A DNA stretch of 64,000 nucleotides from Entomortierella parvispora (taxonomy: Eukaryota; Mortierellomycota; Mortierellomycetes; Mortierellales; Mortierellaceae): contig OY752145.1 of the NCBI GenBank assembly GCA_963573315.1, positions 1,550,001-1,614,000 of the forward strand, given 5' to 3'. The notes below the pieces were generated by a model. That model searched no databases and was not told where the DNA came from. It was given only the letters and a program-made list of their open reading frames with translations. Position 1 is the first letter of the stretch; each line of letters opens with the position of its first letter. The position numbers were made by a program, and so were the translations under genes. Positions 11,001 through 22,031 of the stretch are shown piece by piece.

Positions 11001-11710
11001 ACGGACTGCATGAGACGCGTCGCGGTCTGAATGAGAACCTCTCTGGATTGGCTCGAGCTTTCAGAGTGGCGACGAAAGCCAGCAAGGTCGTCCGAATCGG
11101 TCAAGGATGGGCTAGAAGGTGCCTCGGGATGAAGGTGGGAACAAGTATCCTCAAAGACCTTGTTGTGAAACGGCGGCAAAGACTGTTTTGGGGATGAGAA
11201 GCTCTGACTAGGTCGCTTGTTCTCACGAGCACGGCCGGGTGTCCTTGGCGAGGAAGAATCCGCGGTTTGTCTGAGGAGCGCCATGGCGGCCGGCGACATG
11301 GGTGCAAGTCGTTCTGCCACCGGGAGCGGCGGCTTTGCAAAAGTGCCCTGGATATTTGAAGAGACCAAGGGGGAGGAGATGGTTGCAGGTGTCATTGGTG
11401 TTCTGGGAACGCTGCCAGATCGAGATGCGGCCAGGGCGCCTACCGATGACGAGGAGGATGATATGCTGACGGCTGTGGTCCCGTCACTGGATGACGGTGG
11501 GGTGTTGGTACGCAAGTACCCTTTTGACTGGAAAAACTCGACTTCCTTGGGAGTGAACTTGACTTTGCCATCGGTGGCAAGGGTCTGGAGCTGACTGAGG
11601 CTTAATCTCATTCTTGACGAGGGGATGTGGCTGGAGGAGGACTTGGGGCTAGGGCTGACAGCGGGGGAGATGGAGGCTGAGCCCATGGTGGCCACGGTGC
11701 CTTGGTTCAT
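8013..11710 (-). CDS. GATA-type zinc-finger nuclear protein
   Basis: Two exons on the minus strand, 11710-10068 and 9984-8013, joined across an 83-nt intron (donor GTACAT, acceptor CTAG), giving 1204 residues. The upstream frame stops soon after the donor, and the downstream frame has no ATG before the splice, so the two frames are one gene. A conserved-looking helix-rich segment lies near residues 33-66 (LSLSQLQTLATDGKVKFTPK). Most of the protein is Ser/Pro-rich and probably disordered, with an acidic Asp/Glu run and Lys-rich basic blocks in the second half. At about 1112-1137 is a C-x2-C-x18-C-x2-C finger with TPCWRPG in the recognition loop, where canonical GATA factors have TPLWRRG. Four more Cys follow (YCTAVGCKY and QCFQC), perhaps a second zinc site. 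It likely binds DNA or is part of a chromatin complex; its targets are unknown. The gene has an unusually long gene-free upstream region. Confidence 0.85.
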
Positions 11711-12258
11711 CTTTGGGGCGCCTGTCTAGAGCGCGAGGAAGAGGGCGGGGCAAAGGGCAGAAAGGGGCGTCAAGAATGGTTAGTGCCCACACCACGATGT
11801 GCAAGTCAGCCAGTGCATTTCAAGGAGGCGCTCTGTGCATGGACAAAGTACGCACGGCACCAAACGAGCCAACGACCACAACAACAACAACACTCGGAAA
11901 ATGAATGGATATGACGGAGAAGGGGACAAGCGCGCCACATTGGTCGTGCGCACAGTTGCAGGCAACGATCGCCGCGATCCGCCGCTCTCCTCTGTGGACA
12001 ATGACGGGAGGAAGAGAAGGAGGAGGGGAAGAAGAAGAAGAAGGGGGAGGAGGAGGAAGGAAACAGGCAGACACACATGGCAAGCCAGACAGAGACGAAG
12101 GGCATGGCACAGCACCAAAGATCCGCCATCGAAAAGACCATCGAAAAAACCATCGATGCCCTGAACTTCTTTAAGCTCGAGCAAAGACCACAGACAGGTC
12201 TTTGTTTCATTACGGCCGTGGAGGACAAATGGAGAGAGGAGGGAGTGAGAGAAGAATG

Positions 12259-12287
12259 AACGAAACGAAACGAAACGAAACGAAACG
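12259..12287. repeat. AAACG pentanucleotide microsatellite
   Basis: About five to six tandem AAACG units without interruption, in the gene-free stretch upstream of the GATA-finger gene. Confidence 0.9.
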
Positions 12288-12722
12288 GACAACCGAGCAG
12301 ATGCGAGTAAAGAAGCGGATCAGAGAGCAAGAACATGAAAAGAAGAAAGAAGGAAAAAAAGTAAAGGCGTGTGGGCGTGTGTGATTCGCATACTGCAATG
12401 CAGCCTCTGCAGACACAACAAGAGGCAGGCCACCCAACAGCCGCCGATCGATACGACAAGAGGAAGGAAAAAGATCGGAACCATGGGAAAGAGACCCCAC
12501 CGCCATGCCTGCCTGCGGATCCGATCTGTCTTTTCTGTCTGTTCCGTCTGGCTGTCTCTTTCCTTTGCTTGAGATGCTAGCTTGCTTGCTCGCTTCCTAT
12601 TCTTTCTGGCTCGAACAAACCCCGGGCGGCATGTGGCAATGCGCCGGGCCCCCTCTCTCCCTCTTCTCCTTGTTGCAAAGAGCAAAGCTCTGTGGCTCTC
12701 GATGTGGGTGGACTGCGGCCAC

Positions 12723-12750
12723 AAAAAAAAAAAAAAAAAAAAAAAAAAAA
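12723..12750. repeat. Poly(A) tract, 28 bases
   Basis: Uninterrupted run of 28 A, with no adjacent retrogene recognised. Confidence 0.95.
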
Positions 12751-12922
12751 GGAACAAAAAGACAGACCAACCGTCAAACCGTCAGAAAGTAAGGCGGGGA
12801 TGAATAAACGAATGGGTGTTTTGCTCTTCCTGCACTTCCTCTGTCCATGCCCTCGGCACCATTAAGAGTGTCATGGTCCCATGAGCACATGCACTCAAAC
12901 AAAAGCCCGCACCCAAATACAA

Positions 12923-12966
12923 ATACACACACACATAAACACACACACACAGAGAGAGAGAGAAAG
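12923..12966. repeat. CA/GA dinucleotide microsatellite
   Basis: ACACAC runs broken by ATAA, passing directly into AGAGAG. Confidence 0.9.
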
Positions 12967-13156
12967 AGACACCCTGCAGTGTCGCCACTGCCTGGGCTTC
13001 GCATGCGCTCTTTTTTCTTTCTTTTGCGCCATACCTGGAGTTGCTGGCGCTGGGGGGACTGAAATGATGATGTCGGAGAGAGAAGCGACCGGGTGGTTGG
13101 TGCGTGCAAATCCAAAGCGAGGGGGAGGAGGGTTGTTGCCAGGTGGACTTGTCAAG

Positions 13157-13228
13157 GGGGTGTTGTTGTTCGTTGTCGTTGTTGTTTGATGTCTGCTGCT
13201 GGTTGTTGTTGTTGCTGCTGCTGCTGGA
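13157..13228. repeat. GTT and CTG trinucleotide repeats
   Basis: Imperfect GTT units, then CTG units, then GTT and CTG again. Not in a supported coding frame. Confidence 0.85.
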
Positions 13229-13876
13229 TGCTGTTCGAGGGTGTGTCCGAGGGAGAGAATCGCCGCAGGTTTTGATCGATCCAATATTGCACAGATCAGT
13301 GCTCTCGATTATATATATACTCTGTCCTGTCTGCAAAAACTGCAATAGCAATAGCAAAGGCGAGAGGGTGGAGAGAGTAAAGAGAGTGGTGGGGTGGGGG
13401 ATGCAGTAAAAAGAACAGCAGATCGGGTGGGTGAAGCGAACTGAGCGAGTTGGTGGGGGGGGGAGGAAGGGACGGTGAGCGAGGGAGAAGGGGGATGAGA
13501 AAAGATGAGAGAAAGAGAGCGAGTGAAGGTCGGATCGGACGGATCAGGAGTGGGGGGAAGGTGTCAACGGAGAAGGGGTGGGTGGAGGTGAAGGTGAAGG
13601 TGAGGATGGGTGAGGGTAGAGGTGAACAAATGGAGGGAGAAAGAGAGAAGGGGAGGAAAGAAAGAGAGAGGAGGACACACCCCGCCCAACAGACAGACAG
13701 CCAAGGAAAAGGAACCGAGAGCACTGTGGCGACCCAACGTTGGGTTCGTTCGCCATCCACAGCTGATTCGATCTTCTTTTTATTATGATGATTGCTCTCT
13801 CCTGTGGTTTGGATGTTGTTTGTCGTGCTGCCGTCGATTGAGTCTCCCTCTCCTGGACGACTATCGTCGACGACGA

Positions 13877-13953
13877 GGATGATGAGGAGAACGATGATGA
13901 TAGCGATGATGATGATAGCAATGATGATGATTGCAATGATGACTGCGGTGATG
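13877..13953. repeat. Imperfect GAT trinucleotide repeat
   Basis: GATGATGAT blocks separated by AGC/TGC units. They read as isoleucine-rich or aspartate-rich peptides in artefactual frames. Confidence 0.85.
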
Positions 13954-16900
13954 CTGTCGAAAGGGTTCTGCTCCCACAACTGTCAACGTGCTCCCTCGCT
14001 TTGCCTTTTCATTCTCCCTGTCTCTTTCTCCATCTCTCTCTCTCTCTTCTCTTCTCTCTCCTCTCTCCTCTCCTCTCTCCAAGGGACGGCATCCGTCCCA
14101 CCGATCCACTCCTCTGCCCCAATGCCTCGATCCACATTAAAAAACACACTCATACAAACAAGACGGATCGAATATTTCGCCAACAAAAAAAAAAAAGCAG
14201 ATCAGATCAGATGGCTCCCTTTCTTTTTCGCTCTGCTCTTCTTGTTCCTCTTTTGTTCATGTCGGTTGTCTTTTTTGTTCCTCTTCCTCCTGTCTGCTTC
14301 CTTCCCCTTTTTCTTACATAGCGAGCAATTGTAGAGAGATAGAATAAAGGCATTGCGGGGTCGCCAGCCAATCGAGTCGAGGCAGGGACGGAAAGAACAC
14401 TGTGCTGATCTGGTACGACAAGGCCCGGTTGGTGGGCAGGCCTGGTTGGCTGTAGGGGGGAAAGTGGAAAGTGGGGGCAAGGCGAGACCTTCTTCTAATT
14501 GGGGAGGGGGGCTGACCGCTGGATCGACTGGCTGGCCCGCGGGGACGATCATCCCTCTCCGGCCTCTGGCCCCCCACCCCTCCACATGTCCCCAGTCCTA
14601 TCACAGGAAACCACTCCCTCTTTTTCTAGGAAAAGCCTCCGTCCTCCATAGTCTTTCCCACCACACTCCTCCAGAGAAACGTCGTAAACCTCACAAAAAC
14701 CCGAACAAAGACAAAGCGTTGCCCAATGTGATCTGTTTGACAAGAACATAAAATAGAAAAAAGAAAAAAAGAAATGATCCGGTGACTTTGTACGGCACTA
14801 ATTATCGGCCACACCTTCTTTGTGTCGCCGTCCGTCCTGCGGATCTAAACTTACGATGGGTCCAAGAGGATGACCCAAACTCTTTATCTGCCCGGCCATT
14901 CATTTCTCGTCCTGTCTCGTCTCGTCTCGTCTCTTGTCCTGTGCGTGAACGAGCTTTTGCCTTTGCTCTCCCTTGCCTCTCTTCCAAAGGACATGACTAC
15001 GCGATGTGATGATGATGATGATGGTGGTGCTGCTTTGTTGTTTGTTGTTGTTGTTTGGCTCATTTTGCATTGCCTTGCCTTGCTTGCCCTTCATTGCATG
15101 GCCTTGCCTGGCCTTTGTAGTCCCGTCTCTAATTCCAGCCATTGAGCTCTAGATTGCTTACCCTTGTCTTCTCTTTCACGCTCGTTTCTTTGGATCAACG
15201 CGTTTCTTTTGATGACTGGATCTATGAGGAAATGAGGCGGGAGGAATTGAACTTGGATCGGTGCCTTTTTTTTATTTTACAAAAGAGATTACTCTATCCT
15301 AGAGTTCGATCACATCACATCTGCCCCTGGCAACTTTCTCAGCATCTTCGATCTGCTCGCCAGAGACCTTGTCTGCCTCTGGAAGCCGATCTATCTCTTC
15401 CTTGCTTTCTCACCTGCCAATGACCTCCGGCAACTCATTGTACTTTTTCAGCATATCCGGATACCACAAAGGAACACCGAGATCGCTATTTCAATCCGAA
15501 CCCACTTTGGTCCCCACTTGTTTTTGCCCAACATGCAGAAATGGCCGTTGAACGAAAAACCAAGAACAGGAAAAAATCAGGGCGGTAGGCAGGAGAAACA
15601 GAGAAAAAGTGAGCCAACACAATAAGGCGCTCTCGGACGTGAATCCACAATCAACATTGAGGAGGGAAAACGGTCTCCAAGGGCAGGGGGGAGAGAGAGG
15701 ACAAGGAGGGACAACAGTGCGCAACGTCTTTTGTTTGTCCCTTCTCACAACCTTGCCAACAGACTGGTTTACATTGTATGAAGAGCCATGGTTGTTTTGG
15801 GTGCATGATTTCTCTTTTGTGTGTGTGTGCCTTTTTTCTTGTGCTCCCGTTGAACTTGCATTGACCCCTCTCACACATATGACAACAAAACGCAGGTGCT
15901 CTCAAAGAAGAATTGAATACAATCAGCATTTATCACGGTTGGTTGCTTGTGCATGCACTTTACTCGCTTTAGTGCGCCAGAATGAAGGTCTTTCAAGACC
16001 AAGAAGGGGTGTACAACAGATCGGGGCCTCCAAAAACGAAGGAAAAAGATGATCCTTGGGTTCAAAAGATCCGCATCGCCGGTGGGGACGACGAGGGACA
16101 AGGATGAGAACACCCTCCCTTCAATGCCAACCGATCGGTACTGTACTTCGTTGCAATTGATCCATGTTTACTTGTTGCCTTGGGCTGAGCGAACAGCTGC
16201 CGAACCCTGGCTGTGTCTTGTTCAGACGGAGGAAACAGAGTCGACAACAGAGAGGAGGAGAAACAAGATTCTTTGTGCGACTCATGTGGATATTGTTTTT
16301 TTTTTCTTCACCTCCGCGCTGGATCAGTCCGCCACATTCTCTTTCCACCCTTAGTTTCTCTCTCACACACTTACTTCTTTCCTTAAACTATGTCGGGCAT
16401 TCGCTTCAGATCAATGACAAACCGCCAATGATCCCCAGAGAAGCATTTCATTGGAGATCAGCAAAGGGAATTAGTGCAAAGCAGGTTCCTTGCCAATGAA
16501 ACCATCACGCCCAGCATCCAGAGGCCTAAACTCTCTCTTCGCCCAAATCCTCTTTTTTTTTTTGGATCGATCCAGCAGCGACCTTGAGAGCCGAAATGCA
16601 ACAACAAATCAGTGACATAGACTAGACTCCTCGCTCCGTCCATCCCACTCCACGGACAATAAAGAGTCTTTTTTTTGTTTTTACTAATGATCAGCACATG
16701 TCACTCTCTATACAAAGAGTGGAACTGCAAACAGCATCGACGTGTGATCGAAAAGGAGAAAAAAGAATGAAACCAGATTCAGGGGAGGAGGGGGGGAATG
16801 TCGGTTCCTGGGTCACAAGAAAACAAGAACAGAAAAAAACACGCTAAAAGTATGAAGCCGAATGGTTCCCTGCCCTGCTGACAATAGTCTACAGTCAGTA

Positions 16901-17198
16901 GGTGTGGGGCGGGCGACAAAGAGAAGAAAACGAGAGAGAGCAAAAGTGGGGGAAGAAGGGAAGAATGACGCCCGTCCCTCTCATCCCTGCCGCTCAAGGT
17001 TCACAATTGACTTCCAGAAATCCAGATCACGCTCCATAGTCAATAAACCTTAGTGCCTGGTCAGTCCAAACAGTGACCGTTCAGAAATCTTGGGAGACTA
17101 CCTCCACCCTTCACTCAGATTATTACATCGACTGGCAATTTATAATAATTTCAAAGTGCTATATACAGAAAATGAGAATGAACAGAGAACGACAATAA

Positions 17199-18498
17199 CT
17201 AATTCGTGCCCGCTGATGAAGGGTTTCCAGACGTTGATCCGGAGCCATTATCCTTGAACGCTGCGATACCAGCCAGTATAGCTCCAATTAGGAAGATCAA
17301 CGATACCAAGAGCCAGATGAATCCCCAACCCTGAGCAGGGAAGATGCCATACTTTTCAGCAAATTGTTCTGCATCCGATCCGTTAGATTTTCGCAGCACA
17401 AGCATGTCCAGAATCTCCAGAGTACTGTAGATACAGCTCATGACACTAATGGCAGACAGCATGAGATTTGGAGGGAAAAAAAAAGGAATGTGAGCCTCAT
17501 ATAAAGAAAATGCTCCGTAAAATTGGGATCTTGCCAATAAGAAAGACGTAATGTCTCCGTTCATTTCTCTTCTCTTACCCAAGGAAAAGCGTGAAATACT
17601 TTAGGTATTTGCCTCCGTCGAGCCACCAGAGTAAGGCAACCATACCGGCAAAAAAGAAGCAGACACCAAAAGCGAGCAAGTTGCGTGCCCAAAACATGGT
17701 TAACATCAGACAGAGGATCAACATGATGGCAGCTCCCTTGGACGCAGTAATGTTGAATCCACAAAACACCAGGATGCCCCCCAGCAGCGAACTACCAAGG
17801 TATCCTGCGGGCAAAGCCAAGCACTGTGTTCTCCTGTTGCCGACATACGTCGTCAATCCACCGAGATTTGGGTCCACTGTGATTGACTTTACTTTTCCGC
17901 CGCTGACGCAGGCCATACAGGCGTGTCCAAACTCATGAAGGCCAATTGTAACGAGCTGGAAGTGAACAGTGGAGAGAAAAGAGGACGGGTCAATAATGAT
18001 GGTCAATATGAATTAATTAGGGCGTCGCCTCCTTGGAGACTAACTGGAAGGGTGGGCTGTGTCAGGGCATCTTGCCAAGACGAGGTTATTTCAGGTATTT
18101 AGTTCTGATACCGCAACAGCCCAGAGACAGGGGCAAAACTGCACGCCACCTTTGCGGGGCAAGGGAAGGAGAGACGGGCAAGCGGAAGAGGCTACTCAGC
18201 AACTCACCTTGAATGGGTACAGCAGGTGCTTAAGGTAGGGCATCTGCCAAAGGACCAGGATTCCAATCATGTATCCACCACTACGCGAAGGAAAAAAGAG
18301 AAAAAAAAAAAACGTCAGGGCGAGTACTTTGGCTGCATTGCCACTGTCAGTGCGTCATTCGATTCAACGCGGGTCCGATGAAACGGTTCTCATCGGGTCT
18401 GCTTCGATTGCATACATGATCCAGAGGGTCGTAACCTGCTCCTTGTTTGGGGAGAGAAGACTGGGTTGGGGCCCGCTTGGGTCTGGAGTTGGCGCCAT
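17199..18498 (-). CDS. Peptidase M50B-like integral membrane protein
   Basis: Four exons on the minus strand: 18498-18416, 18280-18208, 17955-17579, 17445-17199. They join in frame at GT-AG introns to give 259 residues. The zinc-metalloprotease motif HExxH is intact as HEFGH at residues 59-63, at the start of a hydrophobic segment. The neighbouring sequence (LYPFK before the motif, LPAGYLGSS after it) matches my memory of fungal and bacterial M50B-like proteins. At least five further hydrophobic segments follow. M50 enzymes cleave substrates within the membrane, but fungal M50B-like proteins have no firmly known substrate. The first exon (starting MAPTPDP) is inferred from the GTATGC donor and the continuity it restores (TLWIIGGYMIGILV). 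The C-terminus ends in a short Ser/Gly tail. Confidence 0.85.
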
Positions 18499-19110
18499 TG
18501 CTGTGTTTCTACCCTTGTCTAATGCGTTTAAAGTTGTCTATGCGTCCTGTGCGGATGTGCTCTTGTGTTAGGGTGGCGTAATGGCACTGAATGAATGAAT
18601 TAGCACACTGTTGCTGTTGTTGCTGTTGTTGTCCTGGCGATAGGATTGTGCGTGAACGAGTGAATGAATGAAAGGAGAGGAGGAAAGGTTGAGGGAAGGA
18701 TGAAGGAAAGAATGTAGAAAAAAAGGAAAAAATAAAAAAATAAAGGAGAGGAAAGTCGTTCCTGGTGCCTGAGCCTCAAGTCAGACAGGCAGACACACAA
18801 ACAACACACAACGCCAACCGACCCCTATCTCTTTCGAACTCTTTTTCCTTTCTCTTCCCCTCTTCCAACATGGCTCGCCCTAGTCGCTGTCTTCGCTCGC
18901 CTGCTCCAACACCTCTCTTGCAAACCTCGGTAAACAAGAGACTGCCAGCAGCAGGCTGTTGCTGCTGCTTCAAGTTACAGCAGACGGGCGGTGACCCTGT
19001 TCGGCCTCGTGTGCAGGGCTCTTGTCCTGAGCCAAAAATAGACATTCATGATGTCACAATCTCGCGCGTCTTTGAGACGCGTCAATTTTATTTTTGCAGA
19101 CCCAACTAAC
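18499..19110. other. Intergenic spacer
   Basis: Promoter side of the M50B-like gene and 3' side of the next F-box gene (both minus strand). AT- and A-rich blocks occur near 18715-18755 and a short GCT/GTT repeat near 18610. No gene seen. Confidence 0.5.
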
Positions 19111-21584
19111 TTAGGAGGTGTCTGCCGCCGGTACCAAGGCTTCCAGCGGCTGCTGACTATTCTCTACTACCGTCGCCACAGTTGGCTCTCCATCCTCTGG
19201 TTGCGGAATCGATCCTCCATACCGACCCAGATAGAACTGAACCAAATCTTTCTCACCCGTCTTGTCGTTGTGCTGGATCATGAGCTGATAGGTTTTCTTC
19301 CTCTGTATATCCTTCTGGCCCCAATCTTTGATGCCCAACGCTTGCAACTTGAGATGCATCCGGTCGGTGTACTTTGTCAAGAACGCAATCTTCTCTACTC
19401 TGTTCAACACCTGTTGGGCCGCGTTTCTGCTATAAGTCGACCGAACCTCAGTAAACGAGGATCTTGCCGCTGCAGGCTGCGCTGCTGATCCTTCGACAGG
19501 CGAGGTTGTTGATGATGATGACGACGATGAGGAAGAGTAAGGAGAGCCGGTATTGTTCTTGGTCACGTTAAGAGTCGACTTGGGAATCGGTGCAGAGGCC
19601 AGATGGGAAGAGAATCGTGAGGGCGGTGAATAGCGATCGCTCATAACAGGGCTGTCAAAAGCTACAGTTCTAGATCGACGCCGAGTGTTGTATGGGTTGC
19701 TGTTGGTAGCCACACCAGGCATTCCATCCTCCATGACCTTGTTCACAGGGCAATTGTCTTCAAAAGCAGTGACACCTTTGAAAGAATACCTTCTTGATTC
19801 GCGCTCATTGTTATCGAGCCTTGAAATAGAAGGGACCTGCTGGGACGATGAATGTTGGTCCGGATAGACAACATCGTCGATCTCGATAAACTCTTCTTCT
19901 TCATCAGCAAAGTCCTGTTGGCTCAAATCGTCGTCCTTGATAAAGGACTCTGAGTATCCGAACAATCCATCTCCTTCATGGCTATCTCGTCGTGTGAACT
20001 TGTGCTCGCTCATGGACTGGTCCTGAAGCGAACTTCTTGGTGATATCCTTCGGTGCTTTTCTCGCACGCATCCTTCAGCCCGTTGTCTTGCCTGAGGGGA
20101 TGGTGTTCTTGATTCTGAATGACTTTTGCTCTTGCCTTTTGGTTTTTCAAAACCGGTCAGAAAGGCCGAACTGGACGCTCCGAATGAGAATGGATATGAA
20201 GATGGTGTCCATGAATGCTCTTCTTGTCCTTCTTCAACTGCATCTCCCCAAGAAGCACGCTGGCCGTTTGAAGGGTTTGAGAATAAAGACGACGACGACC
20301 CTTTGGGGGAACTTCCTATGGATGGCGACCGTCTCTTACGTTGGTTTCTCTTTTGCATGTAATAACGTAATGGCTCAGAATCCAAGAGACTGGATTTTGG
20401 CACTATGTCTCCTAGATCCATTCGCTCCTGGGAATGAGATCGCCGTAAGCTACTGCTGCGGGCTGGTCCAGGGTAGTCCTGATAATACTGTCCTTGTGGA
20501 GGAGAAGCGATCAGAGTGGAGGAAAAGGGTTCTGATTTTGAACCATCCCTGGCGCTTTTAAAGGGTTGGCTGCTATCAATTTGCTGATATTTGTCTCCAG
20601 TAACGGGGTTACGAGATGTGTTTTCCAAAGACTCACGATCTGCACTGAGATTAGAACCAGGAGTCGAGGGGGTGGTGGTGGAAAAAGACGAAGAAGCCGG
20701 CTCTTGGACCAAAAGTGGAGCTGGTGGTGGCAGCTCTGTGATATCGCTGGCTCCACTCAGTACCAGTGCGTTCGTTGAGCTCGATGGCTGGAAAGTTGAA
20801 AGAATAAAGAGAAGAGATTATAAAAGGAAAAACAGGTGTGAGAATGACAGCTAACGACAAACAAGTGTGGAACAGTGGATGCCAAACCTAAAGAAGCAAG
20901 ATAAATTACCCCAACATGGGTCTTGTCAAGGGCGTACAGAACGCCCAGCATCCGGACTGCATCCCACTTTGCCTTCCGACGAGCTTTTTCTGCATCCTGG
21001 TGCACCTGAACACTGTCCATCCTCTGCACAGCCACATTGCTGCTGCTGATCTGGCCTCCACTAGGAGTAACTGCATTGGTCAGCAGAAGCGTGTTGTTGT
21101 TCAGGAGCTGACTCTGCCTCTGGCGCTGCTCCTTCCAGAGGCGCTCTTCCTCCATTCGGAAGGGCGAGTCCAGGAAAAAGTCGTCAAAAATCCTCTCCAG
21201 CAATAACGGTGCCCTGACTTGCATGTTGGCCAGATAAGAGAAGATTATAATAGACCCAGACTCGATCGACAATCGATAGCGAGTCTTGAGGAACAAAACC
21301 ACCTCCGCAGGGTGAAAGAGGTGTTTGTGGAAAGCGCTGTTAACACGGGAGAGGTAAGAGAATTCGCAGAGGGAGAGGTTGAATGCGACCCTAGAGAGGA
21401 GCTCTGGTGGAAGTGAGAGTAAGGTGGGTTTACAGCGACGAGAGACGAACTGGAAGGATTCTGCTGACGACGACGAGGTGATAAGGTCGAAGGTTGCTGA
21501 TGAACTGTCCATTTGGTAATCGCCCATTTGCATGGAGAGTGAAGGTGGAGAGGCGGAAAGGGTCAAGAGCGATGGAGCTGGCAC
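19111..21584 (-). CDS. F-box protein with long Ser-rich C-terminal region
   Basis: Two exons on the minus strand, 21584-20910 and 20787-19111, joined in phase 0 (donor GTAATT, acceptor TTCCAG), giving 783 residues. The second frame has no ATG of its own near its 5' end, which supports the join. Residues about 53-100 (PTLLSLPPELLSRVAFNLSL, then FSYLSRVNSAFHKHLF) are an F-box, so the protein probably links Skp1 to a target. A helix-rich part follows, ending in a basic segment (EKARRKAKWDAVRMLGVLY) just before the intron. The second exon encodes a long disordered Ser/Arg-rich region with an acidic patch (FADEEEEFIEID). It ends in a conserved-looking module near residues 690-750 (VEKIAFLTKYTDRMHLKLQA, GIKDWGQKDIQRKKTY). 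No LRR was seen. The target is unknown. Confidence 0.8.
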
Positions 21585-22031
21585 TCAAAGGAAGAGTACT
21601 TTCGGTTATAGATGACGGCAGCGTGGTGGGCAGGAAGGAAAGAAGAAAAGAGCGTGTGCAACCACAAAATCCGGCATGGGACACAAAAAACGAGACACCA
21701 CAGAAAAAAGTAAAACGACGGCCAAGGCAGTCACTGAATTTCGCGCACGGACATCTGCATGGAGGCAACCAGGAGGCAACGCTAGTATGGCTGTCGTCTT
21801 GGGTTACTTGTGCCTCGGCTACTTGGGCCTTGGCAGGACTCACGGATCCCACCAGGCGTCTAGTAGCCAACAAGTCAACACCGCCAGAACAAGAAAGGGA
21901 GCCATGAACCATCAAGGAGATTCTGCTGCGCTTTTCCGCGTGGATGGCACCAGTCACATGACCAAGATTATTGGTATATGATTTTCGGTGTCAGCTTCTG
22001 TCGTCCTCTCTTTTTCACTGGCCATCCAAAA
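21585..22031. promoter_or_regulatory. Shared divergent promoter region of the F-box and RPS6 genes
   Basis: 447 bp between two divergent starts. On the RPS6 side a pyrimidine-rich tract (about 21998-22017) sits just before the ATG, like the oligopyrimidine leaders common in ribosomal protein genes. No TATA box is obvious. Confidence 0.5.

Larger units (their letters stand above)
11711..17198. other. 5.5-kb gene-free region rich in microsatellites
   Basis: No reading frame here looks like a gene: all long frames are low-complexity translations of purine/pyrimidine tracts. The region lies upstream of the GATA-finger gene (minus strand) and downstream of the M50B-like gene. It holds an AAACG repeat, a 28-A run, CA/GA repeats, GTT/CTG repeats, a GAT repeat and long CT-rich stretches. 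It may contain a long 5' leader or control region of the GATA gene, or a non-coding RNA; none can be delimited. Confidence 0.6.

Noticed and set aside
13296-13979. 227-codon minus-strand frame with Ile-rich stretch
   Set aside because: The apparent membrane helix is a translation of the GAT microsatellite.
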